From Kitagawia praeruptora (taxonomy: Eukaryota; Streptophyta; Magnoliopsida; Apiales; Apiaceae): DNA of 64,000 nucleotides. The stretch lies in the NCBI GenBank assembly GCA_037693485.1, contig CM075353.1:59948501-60012500 (forward strand), in the 5' to 3' direction. Of the stretch, positions 21,239-33,200 are shown piece by piece; positions within the stretch are counted from its first letter, which is position 1; each line of letters begins with the position of its first letter. The position numbers were made by a program, and so were the translations under genes. The notes beneath the pieces were generated by a model. That model ran no database searches, was not told the origin of the DNA, and was given only the letters and a program-made list of their open reading frames with translations.

Positions 21239-22653
21239 TTTTTGAGTTTCACCTCCTCCCCTGTAATTATTCTTTTCTTTTTAATGCAATTATCCTTTTA
21301 GCAAAAAAAAACAAAAAAACAACACCCACTGAACAATGGAGGGTACAACCCCATCCCAGTGTCCCCATCAGATAAGCGGTTGCCACCAGCAGACCATTCG
21401 TACTCAACCTTTCCGAGAAGGAGACCAAACCAGATATACCCTTGAGAAGGGGAAACATTCAAAACAATACGCCAAGTATTGTCATGCACAACTCGATCAG
21501 TAACAAACTTCCAACCCAACGCATCCTTCTAGACATTTAACATTACAATCTCCAAGTCCAATCCCTCCTCCCGACTACTCAAAGAGCCAGGGTTAGCATT
21601 CTCCCCTTCCAAATAAGTAGGGATGGATGGATCCAATAAATCCACAACATAAGTAACATCTACTAGCTTAGATCTAACAGGTTTCCTCTGAGAGAAAACC
21701 TTACCATCAATAAACTGGTGCTTGACCCGGTTGCGAGTGCGAGCAGCCACCCCAGACCTAGATCTCGGCGGTATAATCAAAGTCAAGTTCTCAGCAAAGG
21801 AGACTCTGGACCCCCCCTTCCTTCCATCATTCTTTGGACTCAAATTTTCCGGGACTTTCTTAGATCGAATACCATCAACCGGTATTTCCACTACCAACTC
21901 TTCCGCAAAAGAAACCCTTTTCGGCCTCAACACTGGAGCCGGCCCACCATAGGTCTTGCTACCATCATTCTTAATACCCAATCCTTCTAACATCCTGGAA
22001 CGGGAGCCAACAGATGGTATAAACGATACCAAATCAACTGCAAAAGAAACCCTTTTTGGGCTCGTTACCTGTTCTAACCCCTTCTGGGTTTAGCTTCACA
22101 CTATCGGTGACAACCGCCGCCGTTGTGGAAACATCCATGAAAGAAACCCTTTTACGGGACATGAGACAGAAAAGAAAGAAATTTAGTGTTTGAGTTAGGA
22201 GATTTGGAGAAGAAAGGGATTCGGGAGGCTGATTTGATCTAATGAAGAAATTGATTTGAATTAAGAGAGAGAGAGAAGAGAGAAGTTAGAGAGAAAAAAG
22301 ACCGACTCTCATTTTTTTATCTTCTCTCACCTTTATTGTTGAACTCTATTGAACTCTATGTGGATTGCTAGTTTATCTAGCATTATTGATGTCTTTCTTA
22401 GTTGTTCCGTTAGGTAGATGTGATACTAATCGCGGGGTATGCCCCTAGAGATGTAATCATTTGCCTATGGTATAAATTTTAATTAGCAAAAAAAAAAACT
22501 TGAGTCCAAAGTAAATAAGTAGCATGTTGTGACCCCGCAATAATATCCACTCACACACACAACAGTTATAGTCCCAGAGATGAAATTGAAATAAGTCTCG
22601 AATTATACGATCCACGAATAAAAGTTATTATAGACCAAAAGGGGTGCAGCATA

Positions 22654-22775
22654 TGTAACACCCCCAGATCCGGGGTCAAGGATCTGGTCATTCCGGCCTC
22701 AATTTCAATCCACAAAACCAACATAAATTAAATTACAACCTTGTCACCCAAAACAACAACATAACACACCCGTTA
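22654..22775 (+). repeat. LTR-like repeat copy 2, left part
   Basis: It starts TGTAACACCCCCAGATCC and runs to the CACACCCGTTA site where NL7 and NL9 inserted. Its continuation is TGGTCCCAGAGATGAAATC at 37959. It is related to copy 1 at 12882. Confidence 0.45.
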
Positions 22776-23000
22776 ATGATAGTTAGGTCTAGAAGATTTC
22801 CAACTTTGAAAGTTCATAACATAAACAAATGAGAGTCGGTTTCTCTTCCTTCTCTCTAACTTCTCTCTAACCTTTCCCTTAACCCTAAAAGCCGTTGCTT
22901 ATTCTACTTCTCTTTGTCATCAGATCAATTCAAATCCACTCACGAGCTCACATCCCTCTTCGTCCCCCTCACCCTCCCAAATTTCTTTTCCCTTTCTACG

Positions 23001-24831
23001 ATGGCTGGTTCTAACCATGATGGGTTTTCAACCAGATGCCCTGTTGACCAGGACGGTGCTCCCCTTGAATTTGGATTAGTGGATGGGGCTCAGCCCCCCT
23101 TCTTAGTTGTTGGATCTGTGTTCCGAGAGTTGATGGGTCTTCCTACGGTGGATGAAGCTACGCATCTGGACTCAGATCCGGTTCTGGACGGTGTTGCTCC
23201 TGGGTGTGCAATCCAGGACACCCAGGGATTGATGGGTGAATCTTTGCTTCAAAAGGAGGTTCCTATGGAAGACAGTATGACAGGCACGCCTGGTTTGTGT
23301 ATGAAGGAAAGTCGCATCCAGATAGAGGTGGACGCAGGTTTGGCTCAAGATGGTGTTTCTCCTAGGGGCTCTTTTCTGAGCGCCCAAGGTTTGATGAATG
23401 ACTCCTGGCAGAGAAAGGAAATCCCTCTGGAGAATGATATGATGAACACGCCTGGTACGTGTTTGGTAATTGGTCACACTCAAGAGATGGTCATGAGTGT
23501 GAAGAAATCTGATGAGTCTCAATTTGGGTTGGGAAATAACGATGTTGGTGGCTACTGTTTTGATGAGATTGCCTCTCTTTCGGATAGGCCTGTTAAGGAG
23601 GCTATGCTGACTCTTGTTGGTGCAACTGTAAAAGATAAGGATAGTATAGATGAGGTGGAAGACAATGGTTCTGCTTCCATGTTTGGCAATGTGCCGGAAG
23701 CTTTGGAGAAAGGGATCACTGGAATGCCTGTTAGAAGTTGGTCGGAATCGACAAAACTTCAGGAGAAATTTAACGTTGCGTTGAAAGTAATTGTGCTTTT
23801 GAGGGACTGTATTATGTGGAATGGTCATGAGGTCCCCAGTTTTTGGGGGACGATAACTATGAGGGCCATCAACGACCTGCAGGACCAGCCTGTGCTAAGA
23901 TTGATGGCAGATCGTGCTAGAGCTTTGCATTGTATCAAACAATTGAGTGGCTTCATTCGGAAGAAGTAAATCCCCCCACCTATTCTGCTAGGTGATGACG
24001 AGCTTCTTATTCAAGGCATGAGGGAGGAGCTAAAGGATGCTGGGTTGTGGGAACAATCTCTTTGGGATGGATAGAGGAATCTGGTAGTTGCTAGTCCAGG
24101 ACTGGATGTAGGTAGTTTGAAGATTTTCTTTATCTCCCTTGATCATAAGGGAAAGAATGCTTTCGGCTGTGCAGGTGATGGAGTTAGCCAAAGCCTTCCC
24201 CTCCAACTTGAGGGTTTTCTAACTGAGTTGGGGAGCAGTTTTCATAGCTCAATGGCTTCGGATATAGTCAAGGAAATCTATGTTGAGGTGAGCTTAAAGA
24301 GCACATCTGGTAACATTCCTGAGATGGATGTTTTATTTTTCGCGGGGTATGCCCCTAGAGATGTAATCATTTTCCTATGGTATAAAAATTAATTAGCAAA
24401 AAAAAAAAAAAAACATTCCTGAGATGGGGCAGAATAAAGAGCTTGCGGAGGTAAGTGCGATTGGCCGCGCTGGTGATGATATGGATTCTTTGACAGTCAA
24501 CTATGATCTGGTTCAAGTGGTCGAAGCTTCGGGTGAGGCTGGCAAGGTAAAGAAAGCTCTGGCTATAGATGGCTTCAACAAGAGTACAAAGGACTCCCTG
24601 CGTGGGCACATGCATTTCTTGAGCATGTTGTTTGGTTTTGCAGATGGTTATGGCATGCTGGTTGAAGACGATGAGGATGAAGAAGAGTGGGAGATGACCG
24701 CTAAAGCTCATTGTGTTGATGGAAATGGGACTATTGCTGCTGCAAGCCTCCACGGCCCTGGCGTGGAGGCGTTTGCTGACCATGGACGAGGCAAGGGCAA
24801 GGTAATCTCGAAGAAAGTGGAGCGCTTCTGA
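23001..24831 (+). pseudogene. NL8 ORF: type A helical core without KRVSF, two stops
   Basis: The start is the ATG at 23001 (MAGSNHDGFSTRC). An internal repeat pairs QGLMGESLLQKEVPMEDSM with QGLMNDSWQRKEIPLENDM at 60-residue spacing. The core FNVALKVIVLLRDCIMWNGHEVPSFWG followed by ALHCIKQLSGFIRKK aligns with repeat 1 of NL3 and NL11. In-frame stops are TAA at 23967-23969 and TAG at about 24072-24074. The frame then reaches an 84-bp insertion and resumes from 24424 with an acidic DDEDEEEW segment and a KGKVISKKVERF end. No RVxF motif is visible, so this copy lost or never had the N-terminal array. Confidence 0.68.
24328..24411 (+). mobile_element. 84-bp minimal NL tail insertion in NL8
   Basis: It consists of a few bases, the GGGGTATGCCCC hairpin (about 24343-24354), the CCTATGGTATAAAAATTAAT tail and poly(A). 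A perfect 16-bp TSD AACATTCCTGAGATGG flanks it (24312-24327 and 24412-24427). Only the last 70 or so bases of an NL RNA were copied. Confidence 0.92.
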
Positions 24832-25287
24832 GCTGCTCGTTTGATGAAGTTATGGAGACCGTTAAGGTCTCAGTGTTATTTTCATGCTTTGTTTTAATCT
24901 CTGTTTATTTTGATCTTGGCTGCTGGCTTTGTGCTAGCATGTTGTTATTCTATGTGGTTCCGTTAGGTGGATGGTTTACTAATCGCGGGGTATGCCCCTA
25001 GAGATGTAATTTATTTGCCTAGGGTATAAATTTTAATTAGCAAAAAAAAAAAATGATAGTTAGGTCTAATGAGAGACGTTTTCTCTCTAGATAACCCTAG
25101 GCGGCCGCCACACCAATCTTCTATTCTACACCAAAAATTCACCCGATCTACATACTCCCGTCATGAATCCACCTTCTCTCTTTCACCTCTTACCCATATA
25201 CACATTTCTTATAAGATATATTTCGATTTGGCTCATTTATTGGAGCTTTTTCCTGATCTTTACTCGACGGTTGTCGGGTGTTGAGGC

Positions 25288-26937
25288 TTGCCTCTTTTCG
25301 AGGCTTTCTCTTTGTTGTTGGGAGTTGGGGCAACCAATCAGGGTTTTACTCCTCTGGTTCACGATGTCGTGGAGGTTTCATTCATGGAGGCTTCTAAAAA
25401 TGGCATTTATTCCGATCTGATTTGGTTGCTAACGATTCGCAATCTTAATCAGTTTCTGGAAGGCAGGGAAGGTTTCCTCAAGGCTCCTCTCTCTCCCTTC
25501 CTTGGGGCGAAGGACCTTCTACACCTTTGTGTAGTTGTGTGTCTGATGTTTGTCAAATTGTTTCAACGGGTTCTTGAAGTTATGATGTGGAGCACCGGCA
25601 AAGTTCCAGTGGGGCTTGTCGAGTACTTCGTTTTCAGAGAAATTGGTGGTATATCTCTAGACTTGCTCACACCCTTGGTATTGAGTGATGAAGAGAAATG
25701 GGACATTGTTGGATCGAGATTTGGCATTGTTGAAGATGGGTTTCTAACCTATATGATCCATATTTGGAAGGCTGACTTTCAACACAGACTGTGTCTGAGT
25801 GACATCGTTAACATGAAGGTTCTTAGAGATGGTGCTGACAGCCCACTTGTTTTCAAAGTGGCGTTTGACCTTTTTCTGGTTAACTCAGGTGATCATCATA
25901 TGTTTGATGATATGTCTACAGGTGGTCATCTTATGTTGGATGAAAATTTGGCGATTCGGTTGGGAATTCATAGTATGAAGACAATTGTTGTTGTGGTGTT
26001 TGGCATGCTATGTTCAACTCGGACCATTGTGTGGTCGATGGACAAAGATGTGTTCGATGGGATGCAAAAATGAGGCTCTATGAGAGCTAGTTTTGTGTTG
26101 GGTATGCTACATTGGAGGCATTCTGGTTTTCAGTCTGGTCTCATGGATAAAAGATCACAGATGGTATCACAGATGGTTGTGCTTGTCTATTCGGAGGTGT
26201 ATCTCTGTTTAGTATGTGGGTTGAATAGACTCTTAAGCTCGAAGGGTCATGGAGATGGTGCTATTAGCCCATGTATGATTGAAGATGTACTTGATCTCAT
26301 TTTAAATGGCGTACGATGTATAGCTTATGCTGGTCTTGTATTCAATGGAATGGTTCTAAGAATGTTGAATTTGCAGCTTTTTGCGTTTGGTATCTTGATG
26401 AGGTCTGATATAAGTCTGTGGTTGAGTTTTCCCATAGAGCAGGGATTTACTGCTACTAAGGAACCCATTTTGTTGAAAGTTGTTAATGGGTTGATGATAA
26501 TGGGATTCATCAATGTTGCAGGTGTAGACATGTGGAAGGGTAACTGGTTTGGGCGAAACGTGGGAGTCCAGGGGCTCATTATGTTTGATATTATGCCTCT
26601 ACGAGTATCTGTGTGTTTTGTGGAGTCCATTGTGGTTCTGAGCTATGGTTTATTTGGGCTTGGATTTAGAGGGCTTCCTAAAGGCCTTCCTGCTGGTGGA
26701 GAATTGGTCAGTCCAATTTTTGGAATTGCAATGCAGGACTTCAAGCTTCTGCTTAGAACTTTTGGATGTGATCCAGGTGGTTGCATTTGGTGTATGAGCT
26801 GCAGGTGCTCCTGGTGCAGTTGCGCCCATCCTGATGGGAATTCGTGTGCTAGTGTCTTTGTTCGGGAGCTAAATGCTAGGCTGCGAAGCAATAATAGGTG
26901 CAAGGCTGAGTATGGGTTGTTGGAGGACCCTGACTGA
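25288..26937 (+). pseudogene. NL7 type B ORF with in-frame stops
   Basis: A single frame runs from about 25285 to 26937, broken by TGA at 26071-26073. Another stop at 25282-25284 cuts it from the usual start region, so the original ATG is uncertain. The protein is rich in Val, Leu, Met, Phe and Gly. Near the C-terminus LLLRTFGCDPGGCIW resembles the ILGCEPGGYTYY element of NL6 and NL18. It ends YGLLEDPD, like NL9 and NL2. No known domain is recognised. Confidence 0.6.
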
Positions 26938-29900
26938 CTCTCTGATTGGGGTATGCCCCTCTTAATCATGTTGCTGTGGTAGTTTATGCTGTTTAGTTTC
27001 TCAGTTGTAATGGTTGGATGTTGATATTTTGTCTGTTGATTAACAAATGTCGTATGTTTAGGCATTTGTAACGTTGGTTTGTTAATTTCGCGGGGTATGC
27101 CCCTAGAAGTGTTTTATGCTGTTCCCTTTTGGGTATAAAATTTTAATTAGCAAAAAAAAACACACCCGTTATAAGTAATATTGACTAAAAAAGACTAAAT
27201 GAGAGTCGTTTTCTCTGCCTTCTCTCTAACCTCTCTCTAAAAAACCCTAGCTAGCCGCCACTAAATCAAAGCCAAATCTAAGCCTTTCTCCATCAAATCT
27301 GACCATAAATCCTTCATTATTCCATCTTTCTCTTCTATCCTTCACCATAAACACTTATATTTCTTATAACTAATATCTTTATTTCTTGTAATGGGCTCGT
27401 TTTTTTATGTATCTTGTCTAGTGGGTTCTATGGAGAATCAGTTGGGTTTCTCACTTCTTATGAAGTGTATTCGTCCTATGATGATTAAAAATGAAGTTTT
27501 GATGATTGATTCTGATGAATCATTGTTTTTAGGGAATGGAATTGACTCTCTCTTTCCTGCTGTGGCTATTTCTATGTTTGTTACTTCACCGGGGTTTCGG
27601 GATTCGTCCGAGTTGGCTTTGCACGTCTCCGTGGAAATGTCACTGCTGAAATTGCAGGGTTTAGGGGCTGGAACCAATACGGTTTCAGTGGAGATGATTA
27701 TGGATGTTTTCTTGAATGATAATTCTGCCCGTTTGTTCCAGTCGCTGGTTTTGAACGGTTCTATGAAGATTTGGTAGAGACATCCATTCAATCAGGATAT
27801 CTCCCCTTGGGAGCATGTTGTAGAGTTTGTTTCTAGTGATTGTGTCTATAGTGCTGGATTCTTGGTACTCCTCTATGTACGAGGTGTCACGAGAGAGGGG
27901 GAAGTACCTCTTGTGCCCAACCTGTTTTTTTTTTTTTTTGCTAAGTTAAAAAATTTATATCACCAAAAGGAGCTACATGAGAGTCTGGGGCATACCCCAA
28001 CACAACATCTACAAAAAACACCTAGAAAGGGTCGACATGACCAACCAAGCTCAACTAGAAACTAGGCCTATCAGTAAAGGAGAAGAACAAGGGATGGGTC
28101 CTTCCGAACCCACTTCTGGAATGAAGAACAAGAAAACAACTTCTCTCTAATAAGGCACTTGACCTTAAGACTAAGCACCTGCATCGCTTGTCGTGGACCT
28201 GCATTGTGGATTCTAAAATTTCGCTCCTTCCATACACTATATATGCATGTTGTTAAGTACACCCCTGCAATAACCTTCTTCTGCTCTGATAGGGAGGTTC
28301 GAAAGAAGTCACCCTGCTGCCACCTTACCCAGTCATCATTAAGCTGGAATGGCACCACCTTACTTAAGAGGTTGAAGTACGGACAAGTAGTAAACAAATG
28401 GCCTATAGACTCCCTGTCTGTGTTGCATAAGACACACATTGGATCAACCCTCATGCCAAAAGTTATCATACGGTCTTTTGTAAGAAGTCTATTCTTGATA
28501 GCTAGCCACGAAATGAAGGAACATTTCGGAATATTGAAAGAGCTCCAAACCAGGCTAGCCCAATCGACCCCCTGCCCAGAATCACGAATGGATGCCCAAA
28601 TTGATGACAGTTTAATCATGTTTGGCTGAAGTCCATCCCAAGTGATCTTATCATATCTATGGACTTGAGTTTGAGATGCCCTTCTTCTAACCTCCCATAC
28701 ATCCATGTGATTTCAATTTGGAAGCCTCCAAGCCCCATTCTGCTGGTAAGAGTTGATAAGAGCCATACTAGTCGATTCTGCATTCGGAATCACCGAGGGA
28801 GAAATGAGAGCTAAAGGCTTCTTGTTGGCCCAAGGGTCATGCCAAAAGAAAAACCCAGATGCAACTCCAACATTGTATGTAACATAAGACAGAGCTTGAG
28901 ATCTAGCATTAAAGATTTTCCTAGCAATCCAGCAACATCTATAAGGCATTGCTGCTGTCCAGAACGCTTTCCTTCGAAGTAGAACTTTGTGGAACCAGGC
29001 AATCCAGAGAGAATCAGAGTTGGGTTGGAGCAGGCGCCATAGCTGATGCAGAATAGCAGCTTGGTTCCATTCAAATACATTTTTAATCCCCAACCCACCC
29101 TCTACTTTAGGCTTACAGCAATCCTCCCATTTTACTTTGTAATGGCATTTTCCCGAGTCCTTGTAGAAGCCCCCCCAAAGAAACTTGAAGAACAAGCTAT
29201 TAATCTTCTTAAGGATAGCCTTTGGAAGAAAGATATACATACTCCAGTAGCCAACAATACTAGCCATTACTGCGTTAATAAGCAACAGACGACCAGCAAA
29301 GTTGAGAAAACGAGCCATCCAGCTTTCAATCCGTCTGCACAATTTAGCTACCAAGGCAGTGCATTCCCTGCTATTAAGTTTACAAGTTATGAGAGGCAGA
29401 CCCAAGTAGGATATAGGGAGATTACCTTTTTGAAAACCAGTCACCTCTAAGATGTCCTCAACAGCATTAGAACCCACATTAGCGAAGAAACATAAAGACT
29501 TATCACGATTAGGTGTCAAATTTGAGTACCTAGAGAAGCTGTTAACCCCATCCATCAGCTTAGCGATAGAGTTGGAATTTCCTTGACTAAAGAGGAAGAC
29601 ATCATCCGCAAAAATGATGTGGTGCAGGTTTACCTCCTTGGTTCTCCAATGGAACTTAAAATCTGTGCCATCAACTGATTTATTTAAACATGCAGTAAAT
29701 TTACACTTCCATTGCCATTACAAATAGGTAAGGCGACAAAGGGTCGCCCTGCCTCAAACCCGATTCCCCTTTGAAGAAACCCTCCAAGCTTCCATTGAGT
29801 TTCACTGAGAACATGGTGGAAGTGATACATACCCTGATCCAATCAACAAATTTGGGGGGAAAACCCATCCTTTCCAGCACCACAAAAATAAAGCTCCAAT

Positions 29901-30174
29901 TAAGTGAGTCGAACGCTTTGTTGATATCTAACTTTATAGCACACCTCGACTGACCATCATTGTGATTATAACCTTTGCAAAGAGCCTGAGCTAAGAAAAT
30001 ATTGTCCCCAATGGACCTCCCAGCTACAAAAGCCGATTGATGCTGAGAGATCAGAGAAGGCATGACAGACTTAAGTCTGCGAGCTAACATTTTAGAGATG
30101 CACTTGTAGATGACATTTTTTTTTTTTGCTAATTAAAAGAATATATACCAAAGGAAACAGCTAGTACATATCTA

Positions 30175-30186
30175 GGGGCATACCCC
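30175..30186 (-). other. 3' terminal hairpin of LINE-C (GGGGTATGCCCC)
   Basis: A 4-bp GC stem with a TATG loop lies about 60 bases before the poly(A). The same hairpin occurs at the equivalent place in all 3'-complete NL elements except variants in NL12 (loop TATT) and NL16 (GTGG stem arm). It is a candidate recognition site for the LINE reverse transcriptase. Confidence 0.65.
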
Positions 30187-30282
30187 GCGAGACAACATCC
30201 AAGCCAAACTACTAATCAACATGATACAAAGAATAAGGAGGTAAACCCTACTCAACGTTACAGATGTACCTAGCCTATTCTT

Positions 30283-33200
30283 TTACATGATAAATAAGAG
30301 GATGGTCGGGTCATTCCGAACCCAACCCTTAAACAACTTACACGAGAACAGCTTCTCACGAACCATACGCTTTATGTCACCACTGACCACTGATGTAGGG
30401 TGGCCAGGACCATGGTTGTGCATGCGATAATTGCGCTCTTTCCAGACATGATAAATGGCTGTGCTAAAAAACAGTTGTGCCATTGACTCCTCCTTTGCCC
30501 CTAGCTGAGTAACAGTGCAGTTGCCTGACTGACAATTGGACCAGTTACGAGAGAAACGAAATGGTATTGACCTGCTAATAATATCAAAGTATGGGCAAGT
30601 AGTGAAAATGTGGCTAATCGATTCATCATCCACCCCACACAAGACACATTTTTGATCAACCTGCATTCCGAACTGAAGCATTCTGTCCTTCGTGAGGAGC
30701 CTGTTTTTTATGGCCAACCATGTGATGAAAGAGCATTTCGGGATATTGAATTTTCCCCAAACCATGTTTAACCACTGGACATAGCTTCCTTGCACCCGCA
30801 TGGAGGACCAAATAGTGGACAATTTAACATGCTTTGGAAGCATTCCATCCCATAAAATGGAATCAGACTTATGGATTTGAATATGTTGCACCATCCGTCT
30901 AATTTCAATCACATCATTGTGGTTCGAAGATGGTAAGTCCCAAGTCCCATTTCGGAGGTAGACATTGATACTAACTGAACTAGTGGACTCAGCTGTAGAT
31001 ACAATGGAAGGGGCAATAGCCAGAAGTGGCTTATTTTTGACCCAAGGATCATGCCAAAATAGAAAGTCAGAGTTTTCTCCTATGTTATAGTGCACATATT
31101 GAAGGGCTCGCGGTCTCGCCTTGAACAGTTTCCTTACAATCCAACATGAGCGATATGGCATTTTTGAAGTCCAGAATTCCTTCTTTGCCAGCAGAGCTTT
31201 ATTGAACCATGCTATCCATAGAGAGTTAGAGTTGGGCTGAATGATGCGCCACAGCTGAAAAAGAATGGCTGCTTCATTCCATTCAAAAATATTCCGGATG
31301 CCAAGACCCCCTTCTGCTTTTGGTTTGCAACACTCCTCCCATCCAACTTTATAATGACACTTCCCATCTGGTTTGTAGAAACCTCCCCAGAGGAACTTGA
31401 AAAATAGAGCATTGATCTTTTTCAGGATCCCTTTCGGAAGGAAGAGAAACATACTCCAGTACCCCACAATGCTGACCAGTATGGCTTTGATCAGTTGGAG
31501 ACGCCCTGCAAAATTAAGAAATCTAGTTGTCCACATCTCCATTTTCCTGCAGAGTCTAGTAATCAGTGTCTGGCAATCATTCTTGTTAAGCTTTCCTGTG
31601 ATAAGAGGGAGCCCCAAGTGATGGGCATATGACCTCTTTGGAACCCTGAGTGAGAAATAATAGAAGCAATCACATCCTGTCTGACATTAGCAAAGAAGCA
31701 TGTAGTTTTGGAGAAGTTTGGCTTTAAATTCGAACAGTTTGAGAATAGCTTGATCCCTTCCAGGAGAGCCGAAACTGACCTAAGATCACCATGACTAAAC
31801 AGGAAAACATCATCAGCAAATATAATGTGATTTAACTTTACTTCCTTAGTTCTCCAATGGAACTTGAAGTTGGGGTCCGCAGTCTTCTTATCCAGGCAAG
31901 CTGAGAGGGCCTCCATAACAATCACGAACAGATAAGGGGATAGAGGATCCCCCTGCCTGAGGCCAGATTCCCCTTTGAAAAACCCTTCCAAACTGCCATT
32001 TAACTTTACAGAAAACATTGTTGAAGTGATACACTTTTGTAGCCACTTAATGTACTGAGTGGGAAACCTCATTTTCCCCATGATTGTAAACAGAAAATTC
32101 CAGTTTAAGGAGTCAAAAGCCTTGTGAATGTCTAGCTTTATAGCACATCGAGGCTGACCTGAATTACCATTATAGTCCTTGCATAATGCTTGAGCAAGGA
32201 AAATATTGTCACCAATGGATCTCCTAGCTACAAAAGCAGATTGTACCGGGGAAATGATTGATGGAAGCACGGCTTTAAGCCTCTTGGCTAGCATAGAAGA
32301 GATGCATTTATACAGTACATTACAACAGGAGATTGGTCTAAAGTGTTGCATTTCAGATGGGTTAGGCTGTTTAGGAACTAAACAAATGGAAGCAGCATTT
32401 ATCACTCTAGGCAAGTGCAATGTGTTAAAGAAATGCATAATACCTTTAGTCACATCATTTCCTAACAAGTGCCACACAGCCAAGTAGAATTCGACTGTGA
32501 ACCCATCCGGCCCAGGACTCTTGTTTTTAGCCATTCTTTTTAAAGTGCTCAGTACTTCACTCTCAGAAAATGGGGCAGCCATAAGGTTAGCCTGGGAATC
32601 AGAGAGAGAAGGAAGAGGAATATCATTAGGAAAAACTGCTACCTCAGATGATTTTCCCAGAATATTTTGATAGAAATCCGTTGCAACTTTAGCCATGTCT
32701 GCATGTGAAGAGTGAGAGACTCCCTCCGAGTCAGTGAGAGTAGTAATCTTATTAGTGTTCCAGTTCCCTCTGCAAGAATTATAGAAGAACTTACTGTTGC
32801 CATCTCCAAGCTTAAGCCACTGAATTCTGGATTTCTGCTTTAAAAATTGCTCCTCTAGCCTTAAAGCTGCTGAATAGTTCTCAACAAATTCCTTTTCTTC
32901 CTCAAAGTAAGCAGCAGTAGGGTTAGCAGGCATTGAGTCCTGGAACTGAGAGAGTGCGTCTCGAGACTGGATTACTAGGTTGTGGATATCCCCTATCTTT
33001 CTGTTGAGATCCTTTAGAGCCACCTTCACATTCTTGAGTTTCGATGTTAGGATGAACCAAGGGTTCCCCTCAACCTCTAAGGACCATGCTTTTCCCACTG
33101 TTTCCAAGAAGTCTGGATTATCAATAAGGTGATTAAAAAATTGAAAGGGCTTCGCTCCAGAGGAGAAACTAGTGCCAAGTGAAGTAATAGCAGGGCAATG

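Larger units (their letters stand above)
16193..21319 (+). mobile_element. LINE-A, 5'-truncated L1-type LINE, interrupted by NL6
   Basis: It begins inside the endonuclease region of ORF2 and ends with TTTTAGC and an impure A run (21299-21319). Its 3' hairpin is TTAAGGG-TATG-CCCTTAA (21221-21238), a different stem with the same TATG loop as the NL elements. No clear TSD was found. NL5 sequence resumes at both sides (CCTTGCA | ACACCCAC), suggesting a near-blunt insertion or a small deletion. Confidence 0.85.
15808..22162 (-). pseudogene. NL5 ORF: four KRVSF motifs plus type-B-like tail, broken
   Basis: The start MSRKRVSFMDV is at 22162. A frameshift before the second motif (near 22080) is followed by PKRVSFAVDLVSFIPS, PKRVSFAEELVVEIP and SRVSFAENLTLIIPP, then GVAARTRNRVKHQFIDGKVF. 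The frame stops at 21529. After a shift, a hydrophobic segment (21519 down to about 21325) leads into the LINE-A insertion. The C-terminal piece is 16187-15808, ending WYKPED. That tail contains GSPSNEKLADKVLFWRPTL, closely matching GSPPNEKLAGEVLFWRPTL in NL9. The protein therefore linked the KRVSF N-terminus to a type B C-terminus. Confidence 0.68.
15622..22331 (-). mobile_element. NL5, KRVSF element nested in NL4 and split by LINE-A
   Basis: The minus-strand 3' end is at the T run 15622-15632 with the hairpin at 15679-15690. The 5' end is at 22304-22312 (ATGAGAGTC on the minus strand) plus a 19-base leader. The TSD TTTATTGTTGAA is at 15610-15621 and 22332-22343. LINE-A (about 16193-21319) splits it. 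A 10-base repeat, GAACTCTATT, sits beside the right TSD. Confidence 0.85.
12967..22496 (+). mobile_element. NL4, type B element, interrupted by NL5
   Basis: ATGAGAGTCG starts at 12977. The 3' end (GTTGAACTCTATGTGGATTG onward at 22351, hairpin near 22436, poly(A) 22488-22498) lies beyond a 6.7-kb nested insertion. The TSD AACTTGAGTTAAAGTAAAT (12948-12966) matches 22497-22516 with small differences. NL14 at 50689-53854 is a second copy and shows the uninterrupted junction sequence that NL5 broke. Confidence 0.88.
12882..22653 (+). repeat. LTR-like repeat copy 1 (TGTAACACCCC start), interrupted by NL4
   Basis: TGTAACACCCCTAGATCTGG at 12882 and TGTAACACCCCCAGATCC at 22654 begin two related units. 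Both later contain a TCCCAGAGATGAAAT phrase (about 22570 and 37960). Unit 1 is only about 240 bp once NL4 is removed. TGTAACACCCC is a frequent start of plant LTRs. I read this as a tandemly duplicated LTR segment of an otherwise unidentified element. Confidence 0.45.
22791..25051 (+). mobile_element. NL8, type A-related element inserted in the NL7 leader
   Basis: The TSD AATGATAGTTAGGTCT is at 22775-22790 and 25052-25067. A 38-base leader precedes ATGAGAGTCGG at 22829. The 3' end has the hairpin near 24985 and poly(A) to 25051. It contains an 84-bp secondary insertion (24328-24411). Confidence 0.9.
22776..27160 (+). mobile_element. NL7, type B element with NL8 in its 5' leader
   Basis: The TSD CACACCCGTTA is at 22765-22775 and 27161-27171. 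The 5' leader ATGATAGTTAGGTCT (22776-22790) is interrupted by NL8 and then continues into ATGAGAGACG at 25069. The 3' UTR has two hairpins: GGGGTATGCCCC at 26948-26959 and the terminal one near 27091. It ends in TTAATTAGC and poly(A). Confidence 0.85.

Noticed and set aside
23172..23828. 218-codon minus-strand frame in NL8
   Set aside because: Antisense shadow of the NL8 ORF, which aligns with NL3 and NL11 on the plus strand.
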